Source: Gnetum montanum (Eukaryota > Streptophyta > Gnetopsida > Gnetales > Gnetaceae). From it: 64,000 nt of DNA. The notes under the pieces were generated by a model, which did not search any database, was not told where the DNA came from, and worked only from the letters and a program-made list of their open reading frames with translations. Both the position numbers and the translations under genes were made by a program. The stretch lies in NCBI GenBank assembly GCA_015680685.1, contig MNCI01030499.1, positions 1,405 through 65,404 on the forward strand. Reading direction: 5' to 3'. Shown piece after piece: positions 23,647-35,520 of the stretch (position 1 is its first letter; each line of letters starts with the position of its first letter).

Positions 23647-23886
23647 TCAGGAAAATGCTTCTAAATAAGGGTAAAAACTGAGCCTTTTCTTACCCTGAAG
23701 TAAATGTTTTTAAAGATTGGTTGCAAGAATAAAAATATAAAAAGGTATTTTCAAAACCATTGAGCTTTTTCTATAGTCTCTCTTCATTAATCTAATGTAC
23801 TCAAAAAAATTTTAATATTATTATTCATTTTTGGGGTCTAATACTCCTCCAACAAAAGTATTGTGAAGATTTCATGTTGGCTATAT

Positions 23887-24299
23887 GTATTTCTATTCTC
23901 TACTACACACTGCTATTTATATTCCAACAAGGCTTATGCAACTTCGCTTATTTCGATACCACCTCTCGAAATTTCACAGCACTCAAACCGAAATAATACA
24001 ACTACTCATTTGAATGCACATGTAATAACATAGAGATACACAAACGTACACCATTTTTATTGCACACAACAGACTTACAAAACTGAAAGGAATGCTTGTT
24101 CTTGAGCAAGATGCATCAAAGAACGATTTCTCTTTCAGTGGAGGAGAGAAAGCTTAGTTTCTAAGCTAAGAGCATCAAGAAAATGATATCTTCTCCTTGC
24201 AGACTCATGGATTTAGACTCACACTTGCAGACACTACTATAACTTTGCTTATGCAACTTCGCTTATTTCTATTCTCTACTACACACTGCTATTTATAGC
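23887..24299 (-). promoter_or_regulatory. Pararetroviral intergenic region with two TATA-bearing repeats
   Basis: A 34-bp block holding reverse TATAAATAGCAG occurs at 24266-24299 and again at 23887-23920. A second 22-bp block (reverse AAGCGAAGTTGCATAAGC plus flank) occurs at 24248-24269 and 23933-23954. In the first copy the second block follows the TATA block; in the other it precedes it. The right-hand TATA, just after the last ORF, is where a pregenomic promoter is expected. A short perfect hairpin AGCTTAG-TTT-CTAAGCT lies at 24151-24167. The flanks 23647-23886 hold no gene. Confidence 0.6.
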
Positions 24300-24393
24300 A
24301 TTACAGACCAACTGAGGATAGTGGAAGCTAGGTGGGATGATCTACTTTTTAATATTTAGATCAGCATTATGGATATTGTGGCAGACACCTTTT

Positions 24394-25347
24394 TCAGCGT
24401 GATGGAGGACTATTGGGACCAAAGTTGACATCCTCTCCTTCTGAATTGACTGCTTGATTATGAAACTCATCTGAACTATAATCATGATGCCTCGGAGAAT
24501 CTGAATGCGTGCTACTTGTATTGGCAGTGGATCCATCTGAGTGGAGTCCAACTAGATAAATTTTGGACCCTCTTTGCCCTACAGTGCTATATTCGTCGAT
24601 ACGGCGATCTTGATAACATAATTCTAGCGTGTAAGGTACTTTCATGTTGACATGACAATGGTACTAGATGTCGTAAGCATTGGCTGTATACACATCTTGG
24701 TAGAATGCTTGGCCCCATGTATTTTGCCAGTTAGTTTGTTTAGTGATGCATGTGACCAAAAAATAAATAGGACTAGAGGCCATATGTACGAAATGCAAGG
24801 CCACAATGGTCACACTACCATTGTAGGAGAAATCACCATGATGTTTAGTTAGGCGTGCTTTGAGATATCCTAGATAGTTTGGAGGAAGATGAACTGGAGC
24901 ATGACCAAAACGTACCCACCAGGACCAAAACATTGCAGAATCAGTGGATGGCATGGACTGTGGGTTAAATTCAATACGGTACATATGGAAATCACTAGGT
25001 TGGTAATATGGCCAATTCAGACAATCATTATTGTACCATCTTTCAAAATTAAGATTACTGATTTGAACATCAATAGCTAAGTGAATATAGGAAGAAGGGA
25101 TAGTTGTTCTAGTGGTTCGGATAGAAGGAGCAGAAAAAGCAGTAAAAAATCTTTGTGTAATGGATGAGCCAGATTGCTGTGCTTCAGTCAAGGAGCAGAA
25201 TTCTTCCCAGCTATTTTGATGTCGAGAAAATTTAGCAAAGTACTGTGGAAAACTAAGAAACCTTTCATGGGTAGTACATGGATGTAAACGTCTAGAAGAA
25301 TGAAGAGTCCATCCTTTGCCTCTTAACAACTTTGTACAAAACTTCAA
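24394..25347 (-). pseudogene. Unknown trailing ORF of the pararetrovirus
   Basis: An open stretch from 25347 to 24664 (227 codons, no ATG at its start) ends in TAG. The same frame continues without change into a further 83 codons (24645-24394). The protein is rich in Trp, Tyr and His (WSWWVRFGHAPVHLPPNY, NWQNTWGQAFYQD). The last part is Ser/acidic. I do not recognise a domain. It lies just after RNase H and before the promoter, where some caulimovirids have an extra or transactivator-like gene. One internal stop in about 310 codons is mild decay compared with the retrotransposons around it. Confidence 0.55.
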
Positions 25348-25359
25348 ACATCAGTAGGA

Positions 25360-26760
25360 CTAGGGAACTGGAATTCCCTAGTAAAAAAATCAGCTAAACA
25401 ATTTTTATTACCCTCTAAATATTCACTATCAAATTCAAAGTTAGCTAAAAACAAACTCCAACAAATAAGTCGTGTATGGGCCACCTTAGAAAGATTTTTA
25501 GACTATAGATATTTGTCAAAATGCTTCAAATTGCTTTTTACAATAAATCGTTGTGGTTGCAAAAATAACCAAAATTTCTCAATACCTTTAACGATGGAAA
25601 GAAGCTCTTTGTAAGAGCTATGATATTTTTTTGGGCTTCATTAAACTTACTTGAAGCACACCTATAAATTCTGATGGTATGGTTTTGTTCTTGTTTCAGT
25701 GTGGCTCCCCAAAACATTTCAAAGGCATTTGTTTCAAGAATAAATTTGCCGTCTCCTGGAAGGAATAATGATGGCAACTGTTGATGAACTTATTCAATCC
25801 TTTTAATAGCCTTAGTGCAATGATCAGTCCATGGTGGAGAATGTTTCTGTAGTAGCTGATTAAGAACATCTCTTTCTTGAGCTATGTCTATGAAGAAACC
25901 AGAGACATAATTAATACAACCTAAGAAGCGTTGAATTTGTAATTTATTTTCCAATACATCTAGAAACTTAATTATACTCTGTATAATATGAGGTTGTAAT
26001 TGAATAATTCCTGCAGAAATTTCTAAACCTAAAAACTCTATATTAGGTTGTCCTATTTTCATTTTTGTGGGTGAAAGGACAAGACCGTTTTTATCTACTA
26101 AGTCAGCAAATATTTTTAGATGTTCTATATGTTCTTTAACAGATTTGCTAAGAATTAATATATCATCTATATATGCTAAAATAAATGGATACAAATGGAA
26201 AATAGAATCCATCATTTTCTGGAAAATTTATGGAGCTATTTTTATACCAAAAGGTAAAACGTTCCATTCGTAGAGTCCTCTTGGGACTATGAATGCGGTT
26301 TTTCAACGATCTGATTCATGGACTTGGATCTGCCAGAAACCTGATTTCAAATCAAACTTGGAATATATATTAGTGTGTGAAAGTAATTGAAAAAAATCAT
26401 CTTTATTGGGTATTGAATGTTGGACAGATTTAATTATGTCGTTCAAGGGTTTATAATTAACTACTAAATGCTTTTTACCCCTGACTAATTCAGCGTGTTT
26501 GTTTACAAAGAAAGCAACACAGGAAAACATGCTAGTGCTTGGTCTAATTAATTGTCTTTGTAAATATTCTTGAATTTCTGTCTCGCATTCTTTCCTAAGA
26601 CTTGGAGACATCCCTATGTGTTGGGCTATAGTTTTTACTTTTACTCCATCTTGTAAATCAATTTGACACCAGTGTTCCTTTTTATGTCGGAATACTGTGG
26701 GATCATCATTACCAAATTGGAGCAATTGTTTTTTAATATCTTCAAAACTTGGTTGATGGA
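25360..26760 (-). pseudogene. Reverse transcriptase/RNase H of the pararetrovirus
   Basis: RT fingers and palm lie at 26725-26303 (YSKFDLKSGFWQIQV). The catalytic YIDD is intact at 26162-26173, with the thumb to 25790 (LSPTKMKIG, RFLGCINY). RNase H runs from 25777 to about 25360; its first acidic position reads ETNA, with Asn where Asp is expected, and the end keeps FDSEYLEGNKNCLADFFTR. Three in-frame stops (about 26302, 26232, 25786) and one near 25505 break it. I see no frameshift. In a caulimovirid this enzyme copies pregenomic RNA in capsid-like particles. Confidence 0.85.
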
Positions 26761-26905
26761 CTTCTATTTGATTAACAATCCAAGTTTCTCTTTTGAGATT
26801 TTTTTTTAGGATTTTTTGGTGTTTAAATTGCTATCTAGCATTTATCCTAAGAAAACTATAGTTATCTAAATGGATGAATTGTTTTGTAATTACTATATCA
26901 TAATT

Positions 26906-27210
26906 CTATAAATTATCAGATCCTATTAAACAATCATAATATGGTAAAGAAAATTCGCAAACCTTAAAATACACTATCTTATTATCTTGCATTAATACAG
27001 GGAGTTTAGCATATTTAGTTAGGAGTCTTTTTTGGGTATTGAAAGAAATGTGAGATGGTTCTTTCTCTTCCCAAAAACAAAGTGGTGTAGTCTCTTCTCT
27101 AGCAAGAGAGACCTCTACCCCTATATCAAACAAAAAATCTATTTGATATCTATGGTATCTAGGCCATGATATTGTAAAAGAATAAGCAAGTAAGATGGGT
27201 CTTGCATAAT
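26906..27210 (-). pseudogene. Aspartic protease of the pararetrovirus
   Basis: It lies between CP and RT. The active-site segment reads FDIGVEVS, so Asp is kept but the usual Thr/Ser is Ile. The C-terminal part has YYDCLIGSDNL, like the retropepsin I-L/I-G-x-D end. The zone from 27210 to 27594 is a lysine/glutamate-rich linker with many stops and no recognisable domain. Confidence 0.6.
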
Positions 27211-27593
27211 TGCAATTAACTTCTGAGATAACACTTACCTGTTTTTATTTCTCTTTCATACTCTTGTTGTTGCCAACTTTCTTCTTGTTGTTCTAACTGT
27301 TCTAATTCTTCTGAGGCTTGTTGCAGATATTTTTTAAGTTGTTTTATCTGAAACTGTCACCACATAGATGTTTGAACATTAGGAGGAACTTCCTGTGTTT
27401 CTCTAGAATTTTGAGTTTCTTCTATAAACTCTTCTTCATTGGGGTTTTGAGAATCTTGATATATCCCTATAGATTCTTCAATCATTTGTTTGTGAGCCTC
27501 AATTTCATTTTTCTTAGTTTTTACCTTTTGTTTATAGGCCCTAAACTTGTGTAAGTCTTTTAGAGGAACTTTTTGCTATTTTTTCTCTAATTG

Positions 27594-29311
27594 TCAAAGT
27601 TGGCTTTTTAGGGGGGAATACGTTGGATATTGTTCATAGAGATCATCGCTGTCAAATCCTTCATTCATATAAACATGGTACATATAACTTGAAGAATCAA
27701 TATCATAATGAATGGTTCTCGGTTCGTTATGATAATATGGGATATTTTTGAATTCCATTTCACTAGAGTATTGATCTAATGATTCTAGGTAAATATCCCC
27801 ATTTGAAAAAGATAAGTCAAAGTCATATGTTAAGAAGAAATCATCTTCAGTCAGTTTCATGGATTCAATGAAATTAATCCTTTGTGGATGATTATTTTTC
27901 TTTGGACATTGACTGGAATAATGTTTCCTTGAACAGATAAAACATCTGACTTCTTTGTTTTTATATGGCCCTTGTTTTCTCTTAAACATTCCTTTAAAAG
28001 GATTTTGTGGCTAATTTTTGCATTTTAACTTAGGTTGATATTTCTTTTTCCAGATTTTCTTGGGTTTGGAAAACTTTCATAAAGAATGCTATATTGGTCT
28101 ACACTCACATGGTTCATTTTGTAATTTCCTATTTTTAATTAACTATGAAAAATTATCTTCAGGACACATTTGTAAACATAAGTCTCTACCTATTTGCTTT
28201 GTTAATGAACCTACTAACTTCAATGTTTTTTGTTGGACACATAGATCCCTTGTGACCTTTTCTAGGAACTGGCGGATGGTGCTGAAACTCATCTCTTCGA
28301 GGTCTTTTTCTTCATTCTGTAGTTGAGCTCTATAGTAACTAGCAAACGGTGTTGGAAGACAACCTAGGAAATGTTCTTTTGCACCTATGTCGTGTATGAG
28401 TTTTCCATAATAGTACCATTCTTCCATAATATCAAGGAATGGAGACATGTTCTGGATTTTGTGTAATCTTGAACTATAAAATAAATTTCTATAATCACTA
28501 TCTCTATCAGCTTTGTTACCTAAAAACTATTTAGTAATGGCATTTAAGAAAATAACATGAGGATTATTTAAGAATTTTTTACGTACAAGAGCTTCTATGA
28601 AGTTCCACCATCGTTTTAACATGCCTTCAAAGTTGAACGTGGCATTGAGTATGACATGTTCATATGTTTTCTTTTCTAAGAAAATTTGTTTAGAAATAAA
28701 GCCACTGATTTTATCAATTTCTTTTTGTCTTTCTCTAATGGTTTTTTATCCATACTAAAGTATGGTGGTGGTTTTTCTGAAGTTCTTCTAATTTGCATAG
28801 TTGTTAGATCTTTTGGATCTTGGAATATCATTCCTTGTTTTTTTAACAAGTTTTTCTCTTCATCATCTAAAGATCCTTCACTTTCCATGTAGAGCATTTC
28901 ATTATCTTTCTCATTTGCGTTAATTTCTTCTTCTATTTTCCTTTTTTTTGACTTTGGAATTGTATGTACAGGTCTTCTCTTTTGAGCCCATTGTTTAGAT
29001 TTCTTTTTTCCTTTAGGAGGAGTGACCGGTGGTGAATCTATATAAAGACCTTCTAGATCTAAAGTCCCTGTTTGTGATTTTTTCTTATCTTTAGGTTTTT
29101 CTGTCTTTTGTTTAGAAACCCATATTTGATGTAATTCTTTTACATCCCTTTCTACTTCCCTAACCTCTGCGTATGTCATTAAGTTTTGATTGCTAACATA
29201 AGATATCTTATGGTTGGTCCAATTGTGAAGCTTAATGATGTCATAAGGTTGTTCTATGGAGGTTTTATACTGCATCATATGGGCTATTTTTTTTGGTGCT
29301 TCTGTATTCAT
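27594..29311 (-). pseudogene. Coat protein of the pararetrovirus
   Basis: The N-terminal part (29311-28676) is highly charged with nuclear-localisation-like runs (KSKKRKIEEE, PPKGKKKSK) and an acidic patch (MESEGSLDDEEK). The core (about 28670-28143) has WWNFIEAL, HFLGCLPTPFASYY and CVQQKTL. The C-terminal part (27989-27594) has a zinc knuckle CFICSRKHYSSQC. This is C-x2-C-x3-H-x4-C, one residue shorter than the usual C-x2-C-x4-H-x4-C. Stops lie near 28530, near 28140 and near 28015. Confidence 0.7.
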
Positions 29312-29477
29312 GTTGATCCATAATAGTTCATCACATTCTACACATCTAATGTCATGATCTACCTTATGTAGATTTTCATGTGTACAGATCTATTGTGATG
29401 GTTGTTTTCTTGAGCATGATGCTTCTTCATGAGAGCTAGATGTTGAAACATCTTCTATGTGTGTTTTTCCCTAGATG

Positions 29478-30165
29478 TTATCTACCATTTTCCCCCTTTT
29501 GTTTGATGATCTTCCTAGGATCCATTGTAATACCCAGTTCTTTAAAGATCTTTGTCATTCTCTGTATTTTCTCTTCTTGTTCTTCATAAGAAGATTTCTT
29601 TTTAAACAGATTTAATGGTTTGGTAGGTTTGGCAGGTTTGAGAGCTAACAGATCGTAAGGTAGGAGTTTTGGTGGTTGTAATTCTACATAATACCATCGG
29701 GATTTTGATGGAGATTTGAACAAGGATTTCTTTGCTTTTTTATGCTCATAGTATTCTTCTAATGGATTTTCTAAGTCTAGGAAGAGCCTATGGATTAGGA
29801 GATCCTCTGTATTGATGTGTGTCCCATATTCTAAATTTGTTGTTCGGATAGAGAGAGCTTGTTGTCCAAATGGTAAAATGGTTTGTATAATGACGAAGCT
29901 GAACAACTTAAAGCTTAATCTAGTACCTATTGTACAATACACACTTCGATCTATAATATCAACTGGAATATATGTAATTAACATTAAACTATTAAATAAG
30001 TGTGGATCAGAAAGAGAAAGCATAAAGTTTGGAATAGTAATTATTAAAGCATCTGAAACTAATCTACCTTTAGCTTGTGTTATAATAGCTTTGGAGATTC
30101 CTTTTTAGGTTTTCATTCTTACAACAAATCCTATATAACTCCCTTCTAAAGTAGGAAAAGAACTT
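29478..30165 (-). pseudogene. Movement protein (30K-like), C-terminal part
   Basis: The 181-codon stretch at 30023-29478 begins LSLSDPHLFNSLMLI and continues with VDIIDRSVYCTIGTRLSF. The frame continues upstream to about 30165 (GSYIGFVVR) with one stop near 30107. The N-terminal half of the expected protein is absent. The identification rests on position before CP and general resemblance to caulimovirid movement proteins. The break coincides with a purine-rich run (30180-30211). Confidence 0.55.
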
Positions 30166-30170
30166 TTGAA

Positions 30171-30958
30171 ATTTTTTTTGAAAGAGAGAAGGAAGGGAGG
30201 AGGAGGAGAGGGTGTTTACAACTTTAAAATAGTTGTAATATAAGTACACCTCAAGATATATAGTCCAATTAGAACGTTATAACTTAGCATTGCTCACTAG
30301 GATCAAATCCATGACTTGGAGTTTTCAAATCAAGAGTCTTACCACTAGGTTAATAGGAAAAGAATTAGGCCTCATCCTTAATGAGAAGCACCCTCATGGG
30401 TTTTCACTTCTTATTAAGGGTTTCTTATAAAAAGAATGAGAGAACTCTCTCTAAAGAAAAAAGTATGTTGTAATTACAGAAAATGAATAAATAACAATAG
30501 AAGTTAAATAGTTCCCATCCATGAGCCTTAGAAATAAAAAAATTAATAATATAAGAAAAAACTATTTTTTCAACATTTAATGTAATATTTTTTGCTTAAA
30601 GTTGTAATTGAAAAGTGACATCTCTAAGAATCTAATACTTAACTTCTAAAGAAAGGTCATAGTTATGCTCTTGCTACTAGAAGTTAACTACACACCAAAA
30701 TCTCCAAATAGAATAGGGAAAAACTAGTTGAAGACACTTCTAAATGTGAAGAGAGGAAGTAGACAAAGTGGTTTGATTATCAATTATGGTATCATAGATG
30801 CTTGGTTGAAGGTTGTTACAAATTATGGATGTTCATTTCCAAGCATATTGTGCAACAAGACATTAAAAAAAAAAGAGAAAATCAATCTTCACTTCCACAC
30901 ATGGGATATTAAGAAAAAATAATTCCCATATCTTAGATGAGTGACAATAGTAAGACCT
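30171..30958. other. Unassigned stretch between pararetrovirus and element D
   Basis: It contains a purine run GAAAGAGAGAAGGAAGGGAG at 30180-30199 with GGAGGAGGAG beyond it, a tRNA-like segment at 30290-30356, then AT-rich sequence with no gene. The small ORF at 30728-30922 has no support. It may be flanking genomic DNA. Confidence 0.5.
30290..30356 (-). repeat. tRNA-like segment, possible SINE head
   Basis: The minus strand reads TAACCTAGTGG (30352-30342, A-box-like), then AGACTCTTGATTT...AACTCCAAGTCATGG and GGATTTGATCC (30310-30300, weak B-box). The spacing of about 31 bp fits a pol III promoter. The AGTGGTAAGACTCTTG...CTCCAAG text resembles tRNA-derived SINE heads in plants. The B-box is poor, so this is a decayed copy at best. 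Confidence 0.4.
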
Positions 30959-31871
30959 TGATTAATGAGTGGTTGGGTAGTCCAACACTCCATCATACAA
31001 ATCATGGGTGGATGCATGTGACCAGATCGTAATTTGTGGATGGCCAATGTAAATTCACTAGTGGTTGATAGTTGGTTCATGATAGCTATCTTCTCACTTT
31101 GAGTTAGTGAAGTGAAAGTTGTATGGTTTAACTTTTGGTAAGGCATATGATAGATTGATGTTTTTGGTATAAACTAAGACTAAGTGTAAACATGGCTAAA
31201 ATAGAGTAATATAATCTAAGTCTAAGTGTAGTGAAAGTAAATAAATGATTCTAGCCTATAGGCAATAAGTATTCATTCCTAGTTTACTGTTCATGTCTTG
31301 GGCTTATGCAGCCATCATTGGGATTACCAAGTGTTATACTACTAGGTAAACCAAGTAATAACACTATTGGGATTACCAAACAATTAACACTTGTACATTT
31401 GAAGCTAGGCATACTTATATTGTCATACTAATCAACAATTAGCAAGTAAATTACGTAGAAATTGTAAACAACGTAATCAAAGTAAACATATTAAAAGGTA
31501 AAAATTAACTAAGTACAAAAATTAACTAAGTAAAGTAAAGTAAACTAAGTGGAATGCTGCAATGATGAGAAATAATCTCAATTTTTATTTCCAACCATGA
31601 ATTGTGCCCAAGTATAATTCACTTGAACAAAGATTCTGTACAATTTTTCAACAACATACTATGAGCATTCACTTTATTGCTAAGTCTAAGTCAAGAAAAC
31701 AAACTACAAGAATTTCACTAAGGGTTGGACAAAAGTTGTTCCAACAATGTGACAGTGGGTTGGTATTTATAGTCATGACTAGGATTGACTACATTATATC
31801 TATGATGATATAAGTAGAGCTATGATATCATAGATATGATATCACATCATTTTACTTAATGGATTTTATCA
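30959..31871 (-). mobile_element. 3' LTR of element D
   Basis: It is about 913 bp. U3 starts at 31871 (TGATAAAATCC) beside the tract ATAGGGGTA (31872-31880) and ends near 30959. Reverse TATAAATA is at 31764-31771. GGGATTACCAAG words lie at 31319-31331 and 31369-31381, with TAGGTAAACCAAG between them. It is clearly related to the E LTR. Confidence 0.8.
31764..31852 (-). promoter_or_regulatory. LTR promoter of element D
   Basis: Reverse TATAAATA is at 31764-31771. Upstream on the minus strand are inverted words ATGATATCA, CTATGATATCATAG and AGCTATGAT (31818-31826). U3 before TATA is about 100 bp. AGCTATGAT and its reverse complement flank the centre of D's internal promoter. Confidence 0.6.
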
Positions 31872-32104
31872 TACCCCTATGATTGATTGGATACTCATAC
31901 TTGAGTTAAAACAAAAGGACAATAGAGTTCCTTACAAAATTATGATGTGTATTTAGACTTTGACATGACTACTTATATACATTGCTAACTTAACTCTTAA
32001 TGTCACATTGTGGTTTGAGTGGTATTTACAAAATTACCATGCATTACATGGTTGATATAATTTGACAATTTAAAACAAGAAAACAAAATAAGGTAAAGTG
32101 ATAA

Positions 32105-34880
32105 AGCTTGATGTAGCCTCATGTTTCTCGTGGTGGTGACTTCTCCAACAACTTCTTTCCTTTATCATCAGGATTCTCTTAAGTAACACCCAAAGTTTCT
32201 CTTCTTCTAATGTGGGATCAAGGATCATCCAAGCAAATTCTATGATGTTAGTTAGAGTCAATACCTCCCATGGGAATGGTAGCTATAGGAACATCTTGTT
32301 TTCTTTTACATCCCAAGCTACAAACTACTATCTTTCTTCTTCAAATGTCCTGGCCAGTTTACTCAACTCTTGATAATCTAATATTTTGTAGGCTAGGTTT
32401 GCTACTACATCCTTTTGATCTTGGAAGTTAGCTTTGACCACTTCTAACTCACGTGTGCAATATGTAATTTTTTTGTGCATCCTTTTTGTTTGCAAACTCT
32501 TTCTCATATAATGCATAGGTCACATCTACTTGTTGCTCTAGTTCATTTCTAGGCCTTCCTATTATGAGCATGGCTAGATAAGCATACTAAAGGTTTGCTA
32601 ATTCCATGTACTCTATAAGGGCTTAAATATGCAAATTATTATTCTTTACTTTAGCTTGGTGGACATGGGCGAGACCATCTAGGATTTGTTGGCAATCAAG
32701 TGTTTATGTAGTGATGGAGTTGATTTTGGCTTTAGCCATTTAGATTTTTCTTTTATTGATTTTTTTGTACATGTCCACTTGGTATTTAAAGTGATATTTT
32801 ATCCTTTCATGACTTTTGGTCACATTCTACCATGTGCTAATCTTAATTGCTACCTTTTGATTGGTAGCACAGACATCTTTGATTAAAGGTGTTTTATTTT
32901 CTCTTGCTAGTTTTCATATGTCTTGGTTAACTTTAGCAAATTTTTCTCTTAACAAGTAGATGATTTCTTTGAGAACATTCTTTTATTTTTCTATATCTAT
33001 CAACCTTCTATTTTTGATAGCAATTCTTTCTTCTTCTTCTTCAAGGGTAGTTAATTTTTTGACATGTGCATAGGTTTGAGCTTTTACTATAGAGGTGTTC
33101 CATGTTACCTTGTCCTTTTCCATCTCTACTTGGATGTTCTTGGCCATGAGTTGGATCACTTATTTAGTTTTGAATTTATTAATTTTATTTGGCACAATGT
33201 ATTATGTGGGGTCTCCCATTTTTTCTCTTAAGTCTATCAATTCAGCTAGTAACCTTTGCACTTCATTTTCTACATATTCAGCTCTTGTTGCAGTCGTTAC
33301 TACCTTTTTCTTTGTTAAAATTAGATCTAACTAGACTATAGTGATATCATTAGGGACATCAAAGAGATTTTGCATTACTTGGCCTATTTGCAGTAGTCGA
33401 TCTATGATGTCTTCATGTTCTTCTAGGGGCATGGATGTACTAGCTATCATATCAACATCTCTAGCTCTAGTAATTTTTGTCGATAGCACAATGGAAACAT
33501 TAAATGATTCTTTTATGTGATTCATGATCACCTCTACTACTCCTGTTGCATCCTAGGGTTGCATTACGATGATTGTGGCTCCTTCTCCTATCTCTAGAAT
33601 GACTTGAAAAGATGCAACATTTCTAGAGATTTTTTGTGCCCAATCTTCATCTTTTCCTACCTATAATGAGATTTGACCACTAGTAGGTCCCATTCATATT
33701 GTAGGCCTTACAATATTATCTATGCTTTTATACAATGTAGAACCTTCCCTAGTTTCCCAAATTATGATTTCAGTAATCTACTACAAATGGCTTATGGAAG
33801 ATTAGTGATTCTATTGTGCTAGTGGGGTAGTTGATCCAGGTCTATCACCAGCTGAAGTTAACGTATTGGATCCTTCTTATTCCTATCTTGTGGCTAGAAT
33901 GTTTCCTATTGGTATTGATCCTATAGATCCCTTAGTGCATACTAGCTTTTCTAGTTGGTCTTTCTTTGGAGGCATTGGATTGGACATCTTAGTGTAAGAT
34001 GCATTCTAGCCCCTACATAAGACATCATTTGTATAGCCCAAAATTCCTGCTTACTTGCATAACCTTCTAATCATGAAAGGGAATGGTAAACTAAGTTTTA
34101 CTACCTTCTTTTCTTCAAATATCCTTTGAATTTATAGAAATAATAAATGATCCAGATTTACATTGAATGTTCTCATAAGAATGATGCTTCCTCTTGCAAC
34201 ATAGATGAGAGTTCTATTCAACCTCTTAGTGTGAAAGATATGGTAGGTTCCTATCTTGAAGTATATTTTTTCCTCAATAAATAATTTACTATATTTTTTA
34301 TCTACTTTTTCATAGGCCCTTTGTAGCCATAATTTCTTTGGCTTAGTATCAAATCTTGTAGATATCTATGAACTATTTTCTCCAACATTAGTATATTAAG
34401 TGCCTTTACAATTGCTTCCATTGAGTAAGGCATTGTGACTTCAACAATTTTAACTATAGCATCATCCTGCTTGTTTTTCCAAAATAGATACACTTCTCCT
34501 AAGTATCATACTCCAATGCATGATAGAGTTGGCCACAAAGGAGAGGCTTAGAGTTGTTCTTAGACATTGGTAGGTGTGAATTCCATGAATGGTTTAAAGT
34601 TGAGTTCCATGATAACTGTGGACATGATTGATTTTTCTTGAATGACTTGGAGACATTTTGCAAATAGTTTGAGGTGTTGTCCTTGTTCTAGAGCTAGTGG
34701 TACTTTAGCGTCAACTTGTGTAAAGTGTTTTGATGTAGGTGTTTGCTGATAGATGCTGAAGGATTAAGCCTTTTACTCTGCTTGTAGAGTCTATTCTCCA
34801 ACTTGTCCTTTGTGTCTACCTCTAGGTCTTTTGCTTCCTTGTTGTGAGGGTCTTCCTTCTGTGGTTATTTTAGGAGCCAT
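32105..34880 (-). pseudogene. Accessory ORF of element D
   Basis: A broken frame of about 925 codons. The ATG at 34880 starts MAPKITTEGRPSQQGSKRPR, and the KRPRG run could be a nuclear signal. Conserved blocks: YLGEVYLFWKNKQDD, MPYSMEAIVKAL (34493-34302), YFKIGTYHIFHTKR (near 34255), KKVVKLSLPFPFMIRRLCK (near 34110), then a coiled-coil-like half with ARDVDMIASTSMPLEEHEDI (33531-33331). It ends near 32105 (DPTLEEEKLWVLL). Length and order match B, E and F. Function unknown. Block 'K.....LPFP.LI..LC' resembles the end of the putative plant transposon protein domain. Confidence 0.6.
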
Positions 34881-35191
34881 CTACAATCATCAAGGATTCT
34901 TTTGAGATTACCCAAGGATTCCAATAGGTTCCTAAGAGTTTATAGTCCTTTCTTGGGTTTTAGAATTTAATTATAAGTTTATCCTTATTATTACTTATAG
35001 CCCTTATAATGATTGCTTCAAAAATTTTAAAAAGAAACCATTATTCATTGCTCTTTTGATTGTTAGGACCTCTCATGGTTGTTATTTTCTCATTTACTAT
35101 GTAATTGGATGGATGACTAGGAGAATTGGTTAGGTTTATTATCTTTTATTTAGTTTACTAATCAAAATATGCTTATTTTTCTTATTCTTAC
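34881..35191 (-). other. Possible leader intron upstream of the D accessory ORF
   Basis: The minus strand has AAGG|GTAAGAATAAG (donor at 35191) and TGATTGTAG ending directly before the ATG at 34880. E has the same pair (GTAAGTATAAG at 43436, TGATTGTAG before 43113), and F keeps the donor (GTAAGAGTG at 54009). Interval about 310 bp. Prediction by motif only. Confidence 0.4.
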
Positions 35192-35432
35192 CCTTAATAT
35201 TCTCTTCTAGTGTTAGAGAAATTTGTCCTTGTTTGATTTATTTACAAGTAGCTCTCTCCCCCATAACTAAGTTGGTCTCTCCATGATTAAGAAGGTTCAA
35301 AAATCATGCAAATCAAAGCTATGGTGAGAGAGTTATGGTGCTTGGAATGTTGGCTATTAGAGGATTAGAAAAATAGCATGGACTCTCCTTACTTAAAATT
35401 TAGAAAATGAAAAATTTTCTAACTCCTATGGA

Positions 35433-35520
35433 TATATATAGTTATTTTATATTAGATACATAAAAAATATGACATCATAGCTATAACGTATTAGGGCCTA
35501 ATACATCGCAGCTATGATTT
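35433..35520 (-). promoter_or_regulatory. Internal promoter of element D with long inverted repeat
   Basis: Reverse TATATATA is at 35433-35440. Upstream on the minus strand is an inverted repeat: ATCATAGCT (35474-35482) and AGCTATGAT (35510-35518) flank a 17-bp near-perfect palindrome GTATTAGGGCCTAATAC (35488-35504). TATA lies about 550 bp before the accessory ATG. Confidence 0.6.

Larger units (their letters stand above)
23647..30170 (-). mobile_element. Endogenous pararetrovirus (Caulimoviridae), incomplete
   Basis: Minus-strand order: C-terminal part of a movement protein, coat protein with zinc knuckle, protease, RT/RNase H, an unknown trailing ORF, then a TATA-bearing intergenic region. 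This gene order, the YIDD polymerase and the absence of integrase identify the family. The copy is linear, lacks the 5' end of the first cistron and is closed by several nonsense codons, while the polymerase stays mostly in one frame. I cannot assign a genus. It lies between the LTR end of B and a short unidentified stretch before D. Confidence 0.85.

Noticed and set aside
24652-25080. Plus-strand ORFs at 24652-24852 and 24889-25080
   Set aside because: They lie antisense to the better supported pararetroviral trailing ORF.
30728-30922. Possible host exon in the unassigned stretch
   Set aside because: Low-complexity Lys-rich end, no splice context, no recognisable domain.
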